From Anoxybacillus flavithermus (GTDB lineage: Bacteria > Bacillota > Bacilli > Bacillales > Anoxybacillaceae), in NCBI RefSeq assembly GCF_002742685.1, contig NZ_PEDM01000011.1, positions 1-64,000 of the forward strand: a stretch of 64,000 nt of DNA, in the 5' to 3' direction. Below the pieces are notes generated by a model. That model did no database searches, was not told the DNA's origin, and saw only the letters and a program-made list of their open reading frames with translations. Position 1 is the first letter of the stretch, and each line of letters begins with the position of its first letter. A program made the position numbers and the translations under genes. Below are positions 46,410-54,793 of this stretch, in pieces.

Positions 46410-46961
46410 ATGGGAAGACGAGCAAGTTCGATTGTTATGATGTTGTTATTTTGTTTATCTCTTTATTTTGTAGCGTATTCGTCGCATATTGTTTTAGCTG
46501 ATGATGACGATAAAACAGAGTTTCATGAGCAATATGGCGAGGGCAAAGAAGAAGTGTTCGAAGAAGCTGGGGAACTGCTAGGTTGGGGATCTGTAATGGT
46601 CGCTTCTTTTGCTGGGATACTTTTTCCTTTCAGACGTCAAGCAAATCATTTTTTAAAAATGTTCCCCAAAAGTCAATCGATCGTTATTTTTATGTTGAGG
46701 ATATTAGGGAAATGGCACATAAGAGCCGGTATCATTGCTTTTCTTCTCATGCTCTCCCACGGTGTGCTAATGTATATATCCGAAGAAAAGCTAGAAATAA
46801 GGGAGTATGTTGGCGGTATTGCAACGATGCTAATAGGGATGGCGGCACTTGTTGGATTTATTCTTTTAAAGCAAAAAAGAAATGGTTTTGTTCGGGCTGC
46901 ACATATTAGTTTGCTATCGATTGCTGGAATATTGACTGCCATTCATATTGCATTTTCGTGA
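46410..46961 (+). CDS. Acidic-headed membrane protein, predicted di-heme
   Basis: 183 residues. A signal-like helix (1-30, ending VLA) precedes an acidic extracellular stretch (DDDDKTEFHEQYGEGKEEVFEE). Three or four helices follow. H103 and H117 (WHIRAGIIAFLLMLSHG) and H165 and H179 (AAHISLLSIAGILTAIH) form two pairs 14 residues apart, again the bis-His heme pattern. No known family name is certain; it resembles cytochrome b561/ferric-reductase TM regions. ACGGAGGG precedes the ATG. It closes the cassette before a terminator. Confidence 0.68.
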   Translation: MGRRASSIVMMLLFCLSLYFVAYSSHIVLADDDDKTEFHEQYGEGKEEVFEEAGELLGWGSVMVASFAGILFPFRRQANHFLKMFPKSQSIVIFMLRILGKWHIRAGIIAFLLMLSHGVLMYISEEKLEIREYVGGIATMLIGMAALVGFILLKQKRNGFVRAAHISLLSIAGILTAIHIAFS

Positions 46962-46967
46962 ATGTAC

Positions 46968-47010
46968 AAGTCGGACGTCCTATATACAAAAGGATGATCC
47001 GACTTTTTTT
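46968..47010 (+). terminator. Terminator of the redox cassette
   Basis: AAGTCGGA (46968-46975) pairs with TCCGACTT (46998-47005), with an inner TCCT/AGGA pair, then a T run to 47010. Confidence 0.75.
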
Positions 47011-47024
47011 CATTCGTTGTAGTT

Positions 47025-47054
47025 GTATATAAAAAATAAAAAATGGAAAGGATG
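47025..47054 (+). promoter_or_regulatory. Candidate sigma-F promoter of dacF
   Basis: GTATA (47025-47029), 15 bases, GGAAAGGATG (47045-47054), one mismatch to the sigma-F -10 consensus. In B. subtilis dacF-spoIIA is transcribed by sigma-F in the forespore, which gives autoregulation of sigF. Confidence 0.55.
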
Positions 47055-47082
47055 GCAAGTATAAAGAAATGGAGGGTTGGAG

Positions 47083-48240
47083 ATGAAGCGATTTTTTTAT
47101 GTGCTTGTCATCACGTTATTATTTTTCCCGATCGTATCTGTGCATGCGGAACAACCGAAAATCGAATTGGCAACAGAGGCGCGATCAGCCATTTTAATTG
47201 AACGAGACACAGGGGCTATTTTGTATGAAAAAAATGCCCATGAGCCGCTCCCACCAGCGAGCATGACGAAAATTATGACGATGCTTCTCGTTATGGAAGC
47301 GATTGATCAAGGGAAGCTAAAGTTAGACGAACGGGTGCGCGCAAGTGAATATGCTGCATCGATGGGCGGATCGCAAATTTTTCTTGAACCAGGAGAAGAA
47401 ATGACGGTTGACGATTTGCTAAAGGGTGTGGCGATCGGATCGGGCAATGATGCGTCTGTTGCGTTAGCGGAACGAATTGCGGGATCAGAAGAAGCGTTCG
47501 TTCATATGATGAACGAAAAAGCAAAACAGCTCGGTTTAAAGCATACTGCATTTGAAAATACAACAGGTTTACCAGCGAAAAATCATTATAGTACTGCATA
47601 TGATATGGCGATTATGGCCAAAGAGCTATTGAAATATGATTTAATTACAAAATATACAGGTACGTATGAAGATTACTTACGAGAAAATTCGGATAAAAAA
47701 TTTTGGCTCGTTAATACAAATCGGCTTGTAAAATTTTATCCCGGTGTTGACGGATTAAAAACAGGCTATACGAGCGAAGCAAAATATTGTTTAACAGCGA
47801 CGGCGAAAAAAGGAAATATGCGCGTCATTGCAGTCGTGTTTGGGGCGCCAACGCCAAAGTCGCGGAATGCACAAATTACAAAAATGTTAGACTATGCATT
47901 TAGTCATTATGAAACGAAGCCGCTTTATAAAAAAGGCGAAACAATTGCGCTGCTACCTGTCAGCAAAGGAAAGAAAAAATCGATTGCAGCTGTGACATCT
48001 GAGCCAGTTTCTGTTTTGTTGAAAAAAGGCGAAAAATCAGAAGCGGTGAAAACAACGTGGAGGTTAAATAAAAAAGTGAAGGCACCTGTCAAAAAAGGGG
48101 ACGTGCTAGGTACGCTCGTTGTGAAAAAAGATGGAGCGGTTATCGCGAAAAGTCCTTTAGTGGCGAAAGAGCAAGTAGAAGAAGCAAATATGTGGGAATT
48201 GTTTAAACGAATGTTTAGTACCTTCTCCCGCACTTCTTGA
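47083..48240 (+). CDS. dacF: D-alanyl-D-alanine carboxypeptidase DacF
   Basis: Penicillin-binding protein controlling spore peptidoglycan cross-linking. 385 residues. Signal peptide 1-22 (cleaving VHA-EQ). Active-site SMTK at S60-K63, SGN at 120-122 and KTG in GVDGLKTGYTSEAK. The C-terminal PBP5-type domain (KGETIALLPVSKGKKK...) and an amphipathic tail (WELFKRMFSTF) probably sit on the membrane. Start ATG after GGAGGG; a TTG 6 bases earlier overlaps that site. Leads into spoIIA, as in B. subtilis. Confidence 0.93.
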   Translation: MKRFFYVLVITLLFFPIVSVHAEQPKIELATEARSAILIERDTGAILYEKNAHEPLPPASMTKIMTMLLVMEAIDQGKLKLDERVRASEYAASMGGSQIFLEPGEEMTVDDLLKGVAIGSGNDASVALAERIAGSEEAFVHMMNEKAKQLGLKHTAFENTTGLPAKNHYSTAYDMAIMAKELLKYDLITKYTGTYEDYLRENSDKKFWLVNTNRLVKFYPGVDGLKTGYTSEAKYCLTATAKKGNMRVIAVVFGAPTPKSRNAQITKMLDYAFSHYETKPLYKKGETIALLPVSKGKKKSIAAVTSEPVSVLLKKGEKSEAVKTTWRLNKKVKAPVKKGDVLGTLVVKKDGAVIAKSPLVAKEQVEEANMWELFKRMFSTFSRTS

Positions 48241-48261
48241 CGAAATAGGACGAATGACGAC
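48238..48261. promoter_or_regulatory. Candidate Spo0A boxes ahead of spoIIA
   Basis: TGACGAA (48238-48244) matches the TGNCGAA box exactly. GGACGAA (48248-48254) and TGACGAC (48255-48261) match six of seven. They lie upstream of the sigma-H promoter, as Spo0A sites do at B. subtilis spoIIA. Confidence 0.5.
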
Positions 48262-48276
48262 TAGTTTTGTCAGTAA

Positions 48277-48306
48277 GAAGGATTGACGCATAAACAAATC
48301 GAATTC
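48277..48306 (+). promoter_or_regulatory. Sigma-H promoter of spoIIA
   Basis: GAAGGATTG (48277-48285), 12 bases, ATCGAATTC (48298-48306). Fits RNAGGAWWW-N11-12-RNNGAATWW with only the last position of each box off. Confidence 0.75.
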
Positions 48307-48340
48307 TTCCTTAACCTAAACGGATAAGGGGGAAACGATA

Positions 48341-48691
48341 GTGAGTTTATCGATTCAGTTAGAAGTGAAACAACACGTATTGCTTGTTCGATTAGCTGGC
48401 GAACTAGATCATCATACAGCTGAACAGTTGCGCGCAGCTGTCACTGATGTATTAGAACGCGAACGGATTAAAGCAATCGTTTTAAATTTGAATGAGTTAA
48501 CGTTCATGGATAGCTCAGGATTAGGTGTTATTTTAGGAAGATATAAACAAATACAACGTATGGGTGGAGAGATGGTTGTTTGTTCAGTTTCTCCATCAAT
48601 TAAACGCTTATTTGATATGTCAGGGTTGTTCAAAATTATTCGTTTAGAAGTGAATGAACAATATGCATTACAAACGTTGGGGGTGGCGTAA
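48341..48691 (+). CDS. spoIIAA: Anti-anti-sigma-F factor
   Basis: 116-residue STAS protein. Unphosphorylated it frees sigma-F from SpoIIAB. The phosphorylation serine S58 is in [15 protein letters not shown]. Start is GTG after AAGGGGG. It is followed with no gap by spoIIAB. Confidence 0.96.
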   Translation: MSLSIQLEVKQHVLLVRLAGELDHHTAEQLRAAVTDVLERERIKAIVLNLNELTFMDSSGLGVILGRYKQIQRMGGEMVVCSVSPSIKRLFDMSGLFKIIRLEVNEQYALQTLGVA

Positions 48692-49132
48692 ATGAGAAAT
48701 GAAATGCACCTTCAATTTTCCGCCCTCAGCCAAAATGAATCATTTGCTCGTGTGACGGTTGCAGCATTTGTAGCGCAACTTGACCCAACGCTCGATGAGT
48801 TAACGGAAATTAAAACGGTTGTATCTGAAGCAGTAACGAATGCGATTATTCATGGCTATGAAAATGATCCAAACGGTGTTGTCTATATTTCTGTCATCAT
48901 TGAAGGGCATACCGTTCATTTAACGATTCGTGATCACGGAAAAGGAATTGAAAACGTGGAAGAAGCGCGACAACCGTTATTTACGACAAAGCCGGAGCTT
49001 GAGCGTTCTGGTATGGGATTTACAATCATGGAAAACTTTATGGATGAAGTGAACATTTATTCCAAAGTGAATGAAGGAACAACGGTGGAGTTGATTAAGC
49101 ATTTAACGAAAAGCAAAGCGCTATGCAATTAA
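48692..49132 (+). CDS. spoIIAB: Anti-sigma-F factor / kinase
   Basis: 146-residue GHKL serine kinase that binds sigma-F with ATP and phosphorylates SpoIIAA. N box [15 protein letters not shown]1 box [14 protein letters not shown]2 box [13 protein letters not shown]. The ATG directly follows the spoIIAA stop. Confidence 0.96.
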   Translation: MRNEMHLQFSALSQNESFARVTVAAFVAQLDPTLDELTEIKTVVSEAVTNAIIHGYENDPNGVVYISVIIEGHTVHLTIRDHGKGIENVEEARQPLFTTKPELERSGMGFTIMENFMDEVNIYSKVNEGTTVELIKHLTKSKALCN

Positions 49133-49145
49133 GGGAGACGTGCCT

Positions 49146-49883
49146 ATGGATGTCGAGGTACAAGCTGTCAAAGATCATGAAATCAAAGAGTTGATTCGAA
49201 GAAGCCAGCAAGGCGATCAGCAGGCGCGCGATGAGATTATCGAAAAAAATATGCGGCTTGTCTGGTCGGTCGTGCAGCGGTTTTTAAACCGCGGATACGA
49301 ACCTGAAGATTTGTTTCAAATCGGTTGTATCGGTTTAATGAAATCGGTCGATAAGTTTGATTTATCTTACGATGTCAAGTTTTCAACGTATGCGGTACCA
49401 ATGATTCTTGGGGAAATTCAACGATTCATTCGCGATGATGGGTCTGTCAAAGTGAGTCGTTCATTAAAAGAAATTGGCAATAAAATTAGAAAAGCAAAAG
49501 ACGAATTATCGAAACAAAACGGTCGTGTTCCAACGGTGAATGAAATCGCACAGTTTTTGCAAATTTCACCTGAGGATGTTGTACTAGCGCAAGAAGCTGT
49601 CCGTTCACCGACGTCCATTCATGAAACGGTGTACGAAAACGATGGTGATCCGATTACGCTGCTCGATCAAATTGCGGACGAGCAAGATGTTTGGTTTGAC
49701 AAAATTGCATTGAAAAAGGCAATGGAAGAGCTAGATGAACGTGAACGGCTCATCGTCTACTTGCGCTATTATAAAGACCAAACCCAATCAGAAGTGGCAG
49801 CTAGATTAGGCATCTCTCAAGTGCAAGTGTCTCGTTTAGAGAAAAAAATATTGCAACAAATGAAAGCTCGAATGGACGAATAA
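49146..49883 (+). CDS. sigF: Forespore sigma factor sigma-F
   Basis: First forespore-specific sigma factor. 245 residues: region 2 (NMRLVWSVVQRFLNRGYEPEDLFQIGCIGLMKSVDKFD; FSTYAVPMILGEIQRFIRDDG), region 3 (GRVPTVNEIAQFLQISPEDV) and region 4 helix-turn-helix (TQSEVAARLGISQVQVSRLEKKIL). The ATG at 49146 (MDVEVQ) matches the known start and is well spaced from AAGGGAG. A GTG six bases earlier is too close. Also named spoIIAC. Confidence 0.96.
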   Translation: MDVEVQAVKDHEIKELIRRSQQGDQQARDEIIEKNMRLVWSVVQRFLNRGYEPEDLFQIGCIGLMKSVDKFDLSYDVKFSTYAVPMILGEIQRFIRDDGSVKVSRSLKEIGNKIRKAKDELSKQNGRVPTVNEIAQFLQISPEDVVLAQEAVRSPTSIHETVYENDGDPITLLDQIADEQDVWFDKIALKKAMEELDERERLIVYLRYYKDQTQSEVAARLGISQVQVSRLEKKILQQMKARMDE

Positions 49884-49903
49884 GTCTGTTCGGGCTTTTC
49901 TTA

Positions 49904-49934
49904 TGCATATAGAGAACGGTCATATGTCATACTA
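49904..49934 (+). promoter_or_regulatory. Sigma-G promoter of the spoVA operon
   Basis: TGCATA (49904-49909), 18 bases, CATACTA (49928-49934). Close to the TGAATA-N17/18-CATACTA consensus. Correctly placed 30 bases before spoVAA. Confidence 0.85.
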
Positions 49935-49964
49935 CGAATACAAAGATGGAAGCAAGGTGTCAGT

Positions 49965-50585
49965 ATGAAAGAAACGATTTTTTTGAAAATGCGTCATCGC
50001 ATTCAAGTACAACCGAACGCAACGATTCGGGTAGGAGATGTAGCACAAGTCGTCGCAAACAAACGCATCGATGATATTGTAAAAACTCCTATTTATACAG
50101 TGCAAAAGAAAGATCGTAACATTGTCATTATCGACGTGATGCATGTGATGAAAGCATTAATGGCCGTTGCGCCGCATGATGATATTCAGTCGCTCGGACC
50201 GTCACAAACGATCGTTGAAGTCGTTTATGAAAAAAAACGATGGGGCTATTTATATGTTCCAATCGTTTGGCTTCTTTTATTTATCGGATCGGGGCTTGCG
50301 ATTATGAATTTTCACGAAGATGTGAGCATGCAACAAGTACAACAACGGCTGTATCGGGTAATCACAGGAAAAGAAGTAGACAAACCGTTATGGTTTCAAA
50401 TTCCGTATTCACTCGGATTGGGGATTGGTATGATTTTATTTTTTAACCATTTTTTCAAAAAACGAATTAATGAAGAGCCGAGCCCGCTTGAAGTTGAAAT
50501 GTTTCAATACCAACAATCGCTCGATCAATATGTCATTATGCATGAAAATAAAGAGGCGATGAGGCGAATGGACGATGATTCGTGA
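49965..50585 (+). CDS. spoVAA: Stage V sporulation protein AA
   Basis: First gene of the operon for Ca-dipicolinate uptake into spores. 206 residues: soluble N-terminal half (about 1-90, MRHRIQVQPNATIRVGDVAQVVANKRIDD) and two membrane helices (GYLYVPIVWLLLFIGSGLAIMNF; IPYSLGLGIGMILFFNHFF). It overlaps spoVAB by 11 bases. Confidence 0.92.
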   Translation: MKETIFLKMRHRIQVQPNATIRVGDVAQVVANKRIDDIVKTPIYTVQKKDRNIVIIDVMHVMKALMAVAPHDDIQSLGPSQTIVEVVYEKKRWGYLYVPIVWLLLFIGSGLAIMNFHEDVSMQQVQQRLYRVITGKEVDKPLWFQIPYSLGLGIGMILFFNHFFKKRINEEPSPLEVEMFQYQQSLDQYVIMHENKEAMRRMDDDS

Positions 50586-50994
50586 ATTCATTGTAGCATT
50601 TGTCGGATTAGCAGGGGGATTAGCTGTCGGTTCTGGTTTTGTCGCATTTTTAACTGTTCTTGGCGTCATCCCGCGCTTAACACAATTAACTAAAACAATG
50701 AAATGGATTGCAACGTACGAATGGGGCGTTGTACTTGGGGCAGTGGTAAGTAGCTGGATGAGCTTGCGCGATCCTCTTTTTTCTTTTCCTCCTATTTTGG
50801 CAAGCGCTATTGGGTTGTTTAGCGGTGTATTTGTTGGCATGCTTGCAGCAGCATTAACGGAAGTGTTAAATGTTTTTCCGATTTTAGCTAAACGGCTCGG
50901 CATTGACGAACAAATTGTCGTTTTACTCATGGCAATGGTACTTGGTAAAGTAGCAGGTTCTCTTTTTCATTGGATATATTTCGTGAATCAATAG
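50575..50994 (+). CDS. spoVAB: Stage V sporulation protein AB
   Basis: 139 residues, four helices (AFVGLAGGLAVGSGFVAFLTVLGVIPR; WGVVLGAVVSSWM; ILASAIGLFSGVFVGMLAAALTEVLNVFPIL; VVLLMAMVLGKVAGSLFHW). Length and pattern match SpoVAB, an inner-membrane protein of the dipicolinate channel complex. Start ATG lies inside spoVAA. Confidence 0.92.
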   Translation: MIREFIVAFVGLAGGLAVGSGFVAFLTVLGVIPRLTQLTKTMKWIATYEWGVVLGAVVSSWMSLRDPLFSFPPILASAIGLFSGVFVGMLAAALTEVLNVFPILAKRLGIDEQIVVLLMAMVLGKVAGSLFHWIYFVNQ

Positions 50995-51005
50995 GAGTGA
51001 AACAG

Positions 51006-51350
51006 ATGGGAAAAGCATTTTTGTTCGGAGGTTTTATTGCTGTCATTGGACAAGCGCTTATCGATATGTACAGCATATGGTTCCAGATGGATGAAGCAGG
51101 AGCCGTTCGCTGGATGAATGGTACGCTCATCGTATGCGCTGCGATATTTACGCCAACCCGATTTTATCGCCGATTGACGCAATTTGCAGGGGCGGGGATG
51201 ATCGTGCCAATGATGAGTTTAGCAAACATATGGAGCGCTAGTGCCCTTGAGTATCGGAATGAAGGAGCAGCAGAACATATGCTTTCTGTTGGGGGGAGCA
51301 TCATTGTCACGTTAGTTGTAGCATCGTATGTTGCAACTTTATTTTTGTGA
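51006..51350 (+). CDS. spoVAC: SpoVAC-like protein, short and divergent
   Basis: 114 residues, compared with about 150 in B. subtilis SpoVAC. The N-terminal about 30 polar residues are missing. The family core is recognisable as QFAGAGMIVPMMSLANIWSASALEYRNEG, against FAGAGxAVPVTGFANSMASAAIEHRSEG in the canonical protein, so AVPVTGF has become IVPMMSL. SpoVAC is thought to form the mechanosensitive dipicolinate channel. Start after AGGAGTG. Position between AB and AD agrees with the call. The in-frame extension to 50970 has no ribosome site. Confidence 0.75.
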   Translation: MGKAFLFGGFIAVIGQALIDMYSIWFQMDEAGAVRWMNGTLIVCAAIFTPTRFYRRLTQFAGAGMIVPMMSLANIWSASALEYRNEGAAEHMLSVGGSIIVTLVVASYVATLFL

Positions 51351-51363
51351 GGGGGGGGTTTAG

Positions 51364-52371
51364 ATGAAAAAAGTAGGGGAACAAACGATTATGTTTGATA
51401 CTAATATTTATATCGAATCGGTCGGCACGGTTGTCGGCCCGAAAGAGCTTGAAGGTCCACTCGGTCCAACATTTGATCGAGCTTATGACGATTTATATTG
51501 CGAGGAACAAAGTTGGGAGCTCGCAGAACGGCGGTTGATGAAAGAAGCGATTACGATTTGTTTAACAAACGGAAACGTACAAACAAAAGACATTGACTTA
51601 TTTATTGCGGGGGATTTACTGAATCAAACGATTACTGCAAATTATGTTGCAAGTGAATTAGACATTCCTTTTTTAGGAGTATTTAGCGCTTGTTCAACGA
51701 TTACGGAAGCGATGCTCGTGGCTAGTACGTTTATTGATGGCGCATTTGCTCATCGTGTGTTAGTTGCAACAAGTAGTCACTACGGTGCAGCCGAGCGACA
51801 GTTTCGTTTCCCGACGACAATCGGTGTTCAAAAAGGGGGAAGTGCATCGTGGACGGTGACAGGGGGAGCGGCAGCACTATTAAGTACGACACGTTCCCCT
51901 TTTCGCATTCGCGCCGCAACGATTGGTCGGGTCGTCGATAGTGGGGTGACGGATCCACTCGACATGGGACGAGCGATGGCGCCGGCGGCGTTTGCGACGA
52001 TTAGGCAGCATTTGATGGACTGTGGACTTTCGAGCGAAGCGTATGATGTGATTATCACAGGGGATTTAGGAAAAGTCGGAAGTAGTGAATTGAAGTCGTT
52101 ATGCTATGACGCGGGTATGAACTTAAGCGAGCGATATGATGATTGTGGTGTGCTCATTTACGATGCGGAACAACAAGCGTTTGCGGGGGGGAGCGGATGT
52201 GCATGTTGTGCTGTTGTGACGTATAGTTATTTCCTTAAGAAAATGAGAGAGAAAAAAATAAAGACGATGCTCGTTGTAGCGACAGGAGCATTGTTTAATA
52301 GTACGATGGTGAAACAACATCAAACAATTCCAGCGATCGCACATGCGATTGCCATTGAAGCGGTGACGTAA
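51364..52371 (+). CDS. spoVAD: Stage V sporulation protein AD
   Basis: 335-residue thiolase-like protein that binds dipicolinic acid. Visible: VGTVVGPKELEGPLGPTFDRAYDD, LFIAGDLLNQTITANYVASEL, FSACSTITEAM, ATSSHYGAAERQFRFPT, DPLDMGRAMAPAA, GGSGCACCAVVTYS. Length and motifs match B. subtilis. The ribosome site is a run of eight G (51351-51358). Confidence 0.93.
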   Translation: MKKVGEQTIMFDTNIYIESVGTVVGPKELEGPLGPTFDRAYDDLYCEEQSWELAERRLMKEAITICLTNGNVQTKDIDLFIAGDLLNQTITANYVASELDIPFLGVFSACSTITEAMLVASTFIDGAFAHRVLVATSSHYGAAERQFRFPTTIGVQKGGSASWTVTGGAAALLSTTRSPFRIRAATIGRVVDSGVTDPLDMGRAMAPAAFATIRQHLMDCGLSSEAYDVIITGDLGKVGSSELKSLCYDAGMNLSERYDDCGVLIYDAEQQAFAGGSGCACCAVVTYSYFLKKMREKKIKTMLVVATGALFNSTMVKQHQTIPAIAHAIAIEAVT

Positions 52372-52373
52372 AA

Positions 52374-52694
52374 ATGGAAACATACGTATACGTATTTGTC
52401 ATCGGTGGTACATTGGCACTAATTGGACAGTTGTTGCTAAGGAAGTGGTCGTTTATTCGCATGATGACGATATTTGTATTCATTGGTATAGCGCTCGAAT
52501 CGGTCGGTGTATATCATTCTATCCAGTCATTTGCCCATGCAGGGATAGAAGCGACACTTGTTCACGTTGGCGCTTCTTGTATACAAGCGGTAAAAACGGG
52601 GGACTTTACAAATGTCATCTTTTTTATTTCATTTCCGCTTTTTGTCGCATGGATGACCGCGATCGTTTGTAGACCGAGAGGAAGGATCGAATGA
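52374..52694 (+). CDS. spoVAEB: SpoVAEb-like protein, divergent
   Basis: 106 residues with four helices ([73 protein letters not shown]). The family core FAGGGATVPITSFG is replaced by [14 protein letters not shown], so the Gly-Gly and Val-Pro are lost. The position after spoVAD and before spoVAEa supports the family call. Only a weak ribosome site is seen, so translation is probably coupled to spoVAD. Confidence 0.65.
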   Translation: METYVYVFVIGGTLALIGQLLLRKWSFIRMMTIFVFIGIALESVGVYHSIQSFAHAGIEATLVHVGASCIQAVKTGDFTNVIFFISFPLFVAWMTAIVCRPRGRIE

Positions 52695-53293
52695 AAAAAA
52701 GAAAAGTCATTTTAGTGACAGATGGTGATCAACATGTGCAACGTGCACTCGAGAAGCTTGCAAAACAACTTGGTGCTCGTTGCATTAGCCAATCGCAAGG
52801 CAATCCATCTCGTCTCACAGGGAAACAGCTTGTTGATCTTATTTTGCAGACGCCGTATGACCCTGTTTTTGTCATGTTTGATGATAGTGGCATTATCGGC
52901 GAAGGAGCGGGGGAGCAAGCACTTCGTTATGTTGCGACACACGAACAAATTGATGTGCTAGGAGCGATTGCGGTTGCATCTGATACGAACAACCAGGAAT
53001 GGACAAAAGTACATCTTTGTATCGATTATGATGGTCATTTCACAACATACGGTGTTGATAAAGAAGGTATTCGTGAATGGGAGTTCGGTCGAATCAATGG
53101 AGATACGGTATATTGTTTAGATGAATTAAATATCCCGATTGTTGTTGGAATTGGCGATATCGGAAAAATGAGACGTCGTGATGATATTCGCAACGGTTGC
53201 CCGATTACACGCAAAGCGATTGAATATATTCTCGAAAGGAGCAAACGCGATGAAAACAGAAAGTTACACACCGATTTCTCCGAAGTTGAGTGA
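52691..53293 (+). CDS. spoVAEA: Stage V sporulation protein AE (AEa type)
   Basis: 200-residue soluble protein with [61 protein letters not shown] and [21 protein letters not shown]. This matches the SpoVAE (AEa) family of about 203 residues. Start overlaps the previous stop (ATGA). Its role in the SpoVA complex is unknown. Confidence 0.9.
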   Translation: MKKRKVILVTDGDQHVQRALEKLAKQLGARCISQSQGNPSRLTGKQLVDLILQTPYDPVFVMFDDSGIIGEGAGEQALRYVATHEQIDVLGAIAVASDTNNQEWTKVHLCIDYDGHFTTYGVDKEGIREWEFGRINGDTVYCLDELNIPIVVGIGDIGKMRRRDDIRNGCPITRKAIEYILERSKRDENRKLHTDFSEVE

Positions 53294-54719
53294 AAACGAG
53301 CAGTTTTTCAAAGATGCGATCGGCGTTGGCACGAGCTTCGATTTAGGTGTTCGCAAATTGCACATTTTAAAAACAGATGTCCATTTATATTATTGCAATG
53401 GACTTTGTGATACACAATATATTATTGAACTGCTTGAAATGCTCGTTCAGGTGAATGATCGCGAGCGACAACCGACCAAGCTTCCTGAAATTATTAAAAA
53501 TCGTCTCGTCCATCAGCAAGTGAATCCAGTAAAAAGTTTAGATGAAGCGGTCGACTTTTTATTGACAGGGTTAATTTTATTGTTTATTGATGGGGAGACA
53601 AAAGCGTTTGCTGTCGATGTACGCAGTTATCCAGGGCGTTCTCCTGAAGAACCGGATACAGAAAAAGTAGTGCGCGGGGCGCGCGATGGGTATGTTGAAA
53701 ATATTGTCGTCAATACAGCACTTACTCGCCGACGTATTAGAGATGAGCGTCTTCGCTTTGAAATGATGCAAGTTGGCGAACGGTCAAAAACGGACATTTG
53801 TATCGCATATATTCAAGACGTGGCCGATCCGGGACTTGTTGAGCTCATTAAGAAGGAATTAAACGAAATTAAAATTGATGGGTTAACAATGGCAGATAAA
53901 ACAATTGAAGAATTTTTAGTGAAACAAGGATACAACCCGTACCCGCTCGTTCGTTATACAGAGAGACCTGACGTCGCTGCCACACATTTATTAGAAGGGC
54001 ATGTGATCATTATGGTCGATACGTCACCGAGCGTCATTATTACGCCAACAACGTATTTCCATCACGTTCAACATGCGGAAGAATATCGGCAATCGCCAGC
54101 AGTAGGGACGTTCGTACGATGGGTACGGTTTTTAGGTATTTTTGCTTCCCTTTTCTTACTTCCGCTTTGGTTCGTATTTGTCCTTGACCCGTCGTTATTA
54201 CCAGAGAAATTATCGTATATCGGTCCGAATGAAAAAACAAATATCCCGATTTTTGTGCAACTTCTCATTGCTGATATTGGTATTGAGTTTTTGCGTATGG
54301 CCGCGATTCATACCCCAACACCGCTGTCCACAGCGATGGGCTTAATTGCAGCAGCGTTAATTGGGCAAATTGCCATTGATGTTGGACTGTTTGTACCAGA
54401 AGTGATTTTATACGTATCTGTCGCTGCGATCGGTTCTTTTGCGACACCAAGTTATGAATTAAGTATTGCGAATAAAATTTTCCGTCTTTTATTTTTAGTG
54501 GTCATTGCGGTGTTTGGTGTTCCTGGGTTTATGATAGGCGTTACGGTGTTTTTACTTTTCCTTGCCAATATTCGCTCGTTAAATACCCCATATTTATGGC
54601 CGTTTATCCCATTTGATCCAGGGGCGTTTATGCAAATTATCGTGCGTCGATCTGTAGCTGGTTCATCGATTCGCCCGAGCATCGTACATCCGCAAAATAA
54701 ACAAAAACAATCGACATAA
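53250..54719 (+). CDS. spoVAF: Stage V sporulation protein AF
   Basis: 489 residues of the GerA/SpoVAF family, related to germinant receptor A subunits. A large N-terminal soluble domain (about 1-280; [29 protein letters not shown]) is followed by four or five helices ([75 protein letters not shown]). The ATG at 53250 follows GAAAGGAGC and lies 44 bases inside spoVAEA. The frame is open further upstream but unconserved. Confidence 0.92.
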   Translation: MKTESYTPISPKLSENEQFFKDAIGVGTSFDLGVRKLHILKTDVHLYYCNGLCDTQYIIELLEMLVQVNDRERQPTKLPEIIKNRLVHQQVNPVKSLDEAVDFLLTGLILLFIDGETKAFAVDVRSYPGRSPEEPDTEKVVRGARDGYVENIVVNTALTRRRIRDERLRFEMMQVGERSKTDICIAYIQDVADPGLVELIKKELNEIKIDGLTMADKTIEEFLVKQGYNPYPLVRYTERPDVAATHLLEGHVIIMVDTSPSVIITPTTYFHHVQHAEEYRQSPAVGTFVRWVRFLGIFASLFLLPLWFVFVLDPSLLPEKLSYIGPNEKTNIPIFVQLLIADIGIEFLRMAAIHTPTPLSTAMGLIAAALIGQIAIDVGLFVPEVILYVSVAAIGSFATPSYELSIANKIFRLLFLVVIAVFGVPGFMIGVTVFLLFLANIRSLNTPYLWPFIPFDPGAFMQIIVRRSVAGSSIRPSIVHPQNKQKQST

Positions 54720-54727
54720 AAAGGTTG

Positions 54728-54760
54728 AAACGTACCAAAATTTATGGTACGTTTTCTTTA
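54728..54760 (+). terminator. Terminator of spoVA operon
   Basis: Stem AAACGTACCA / TGGTACGTTT (54728-54737, 54745-54754) followed by TCTTTAATTATTTT. Moderately good. Confidence 0.75.
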
Positions 54761-54793
54761 ATTATTTTCGAATCATCAGGAGGATGTATAATT

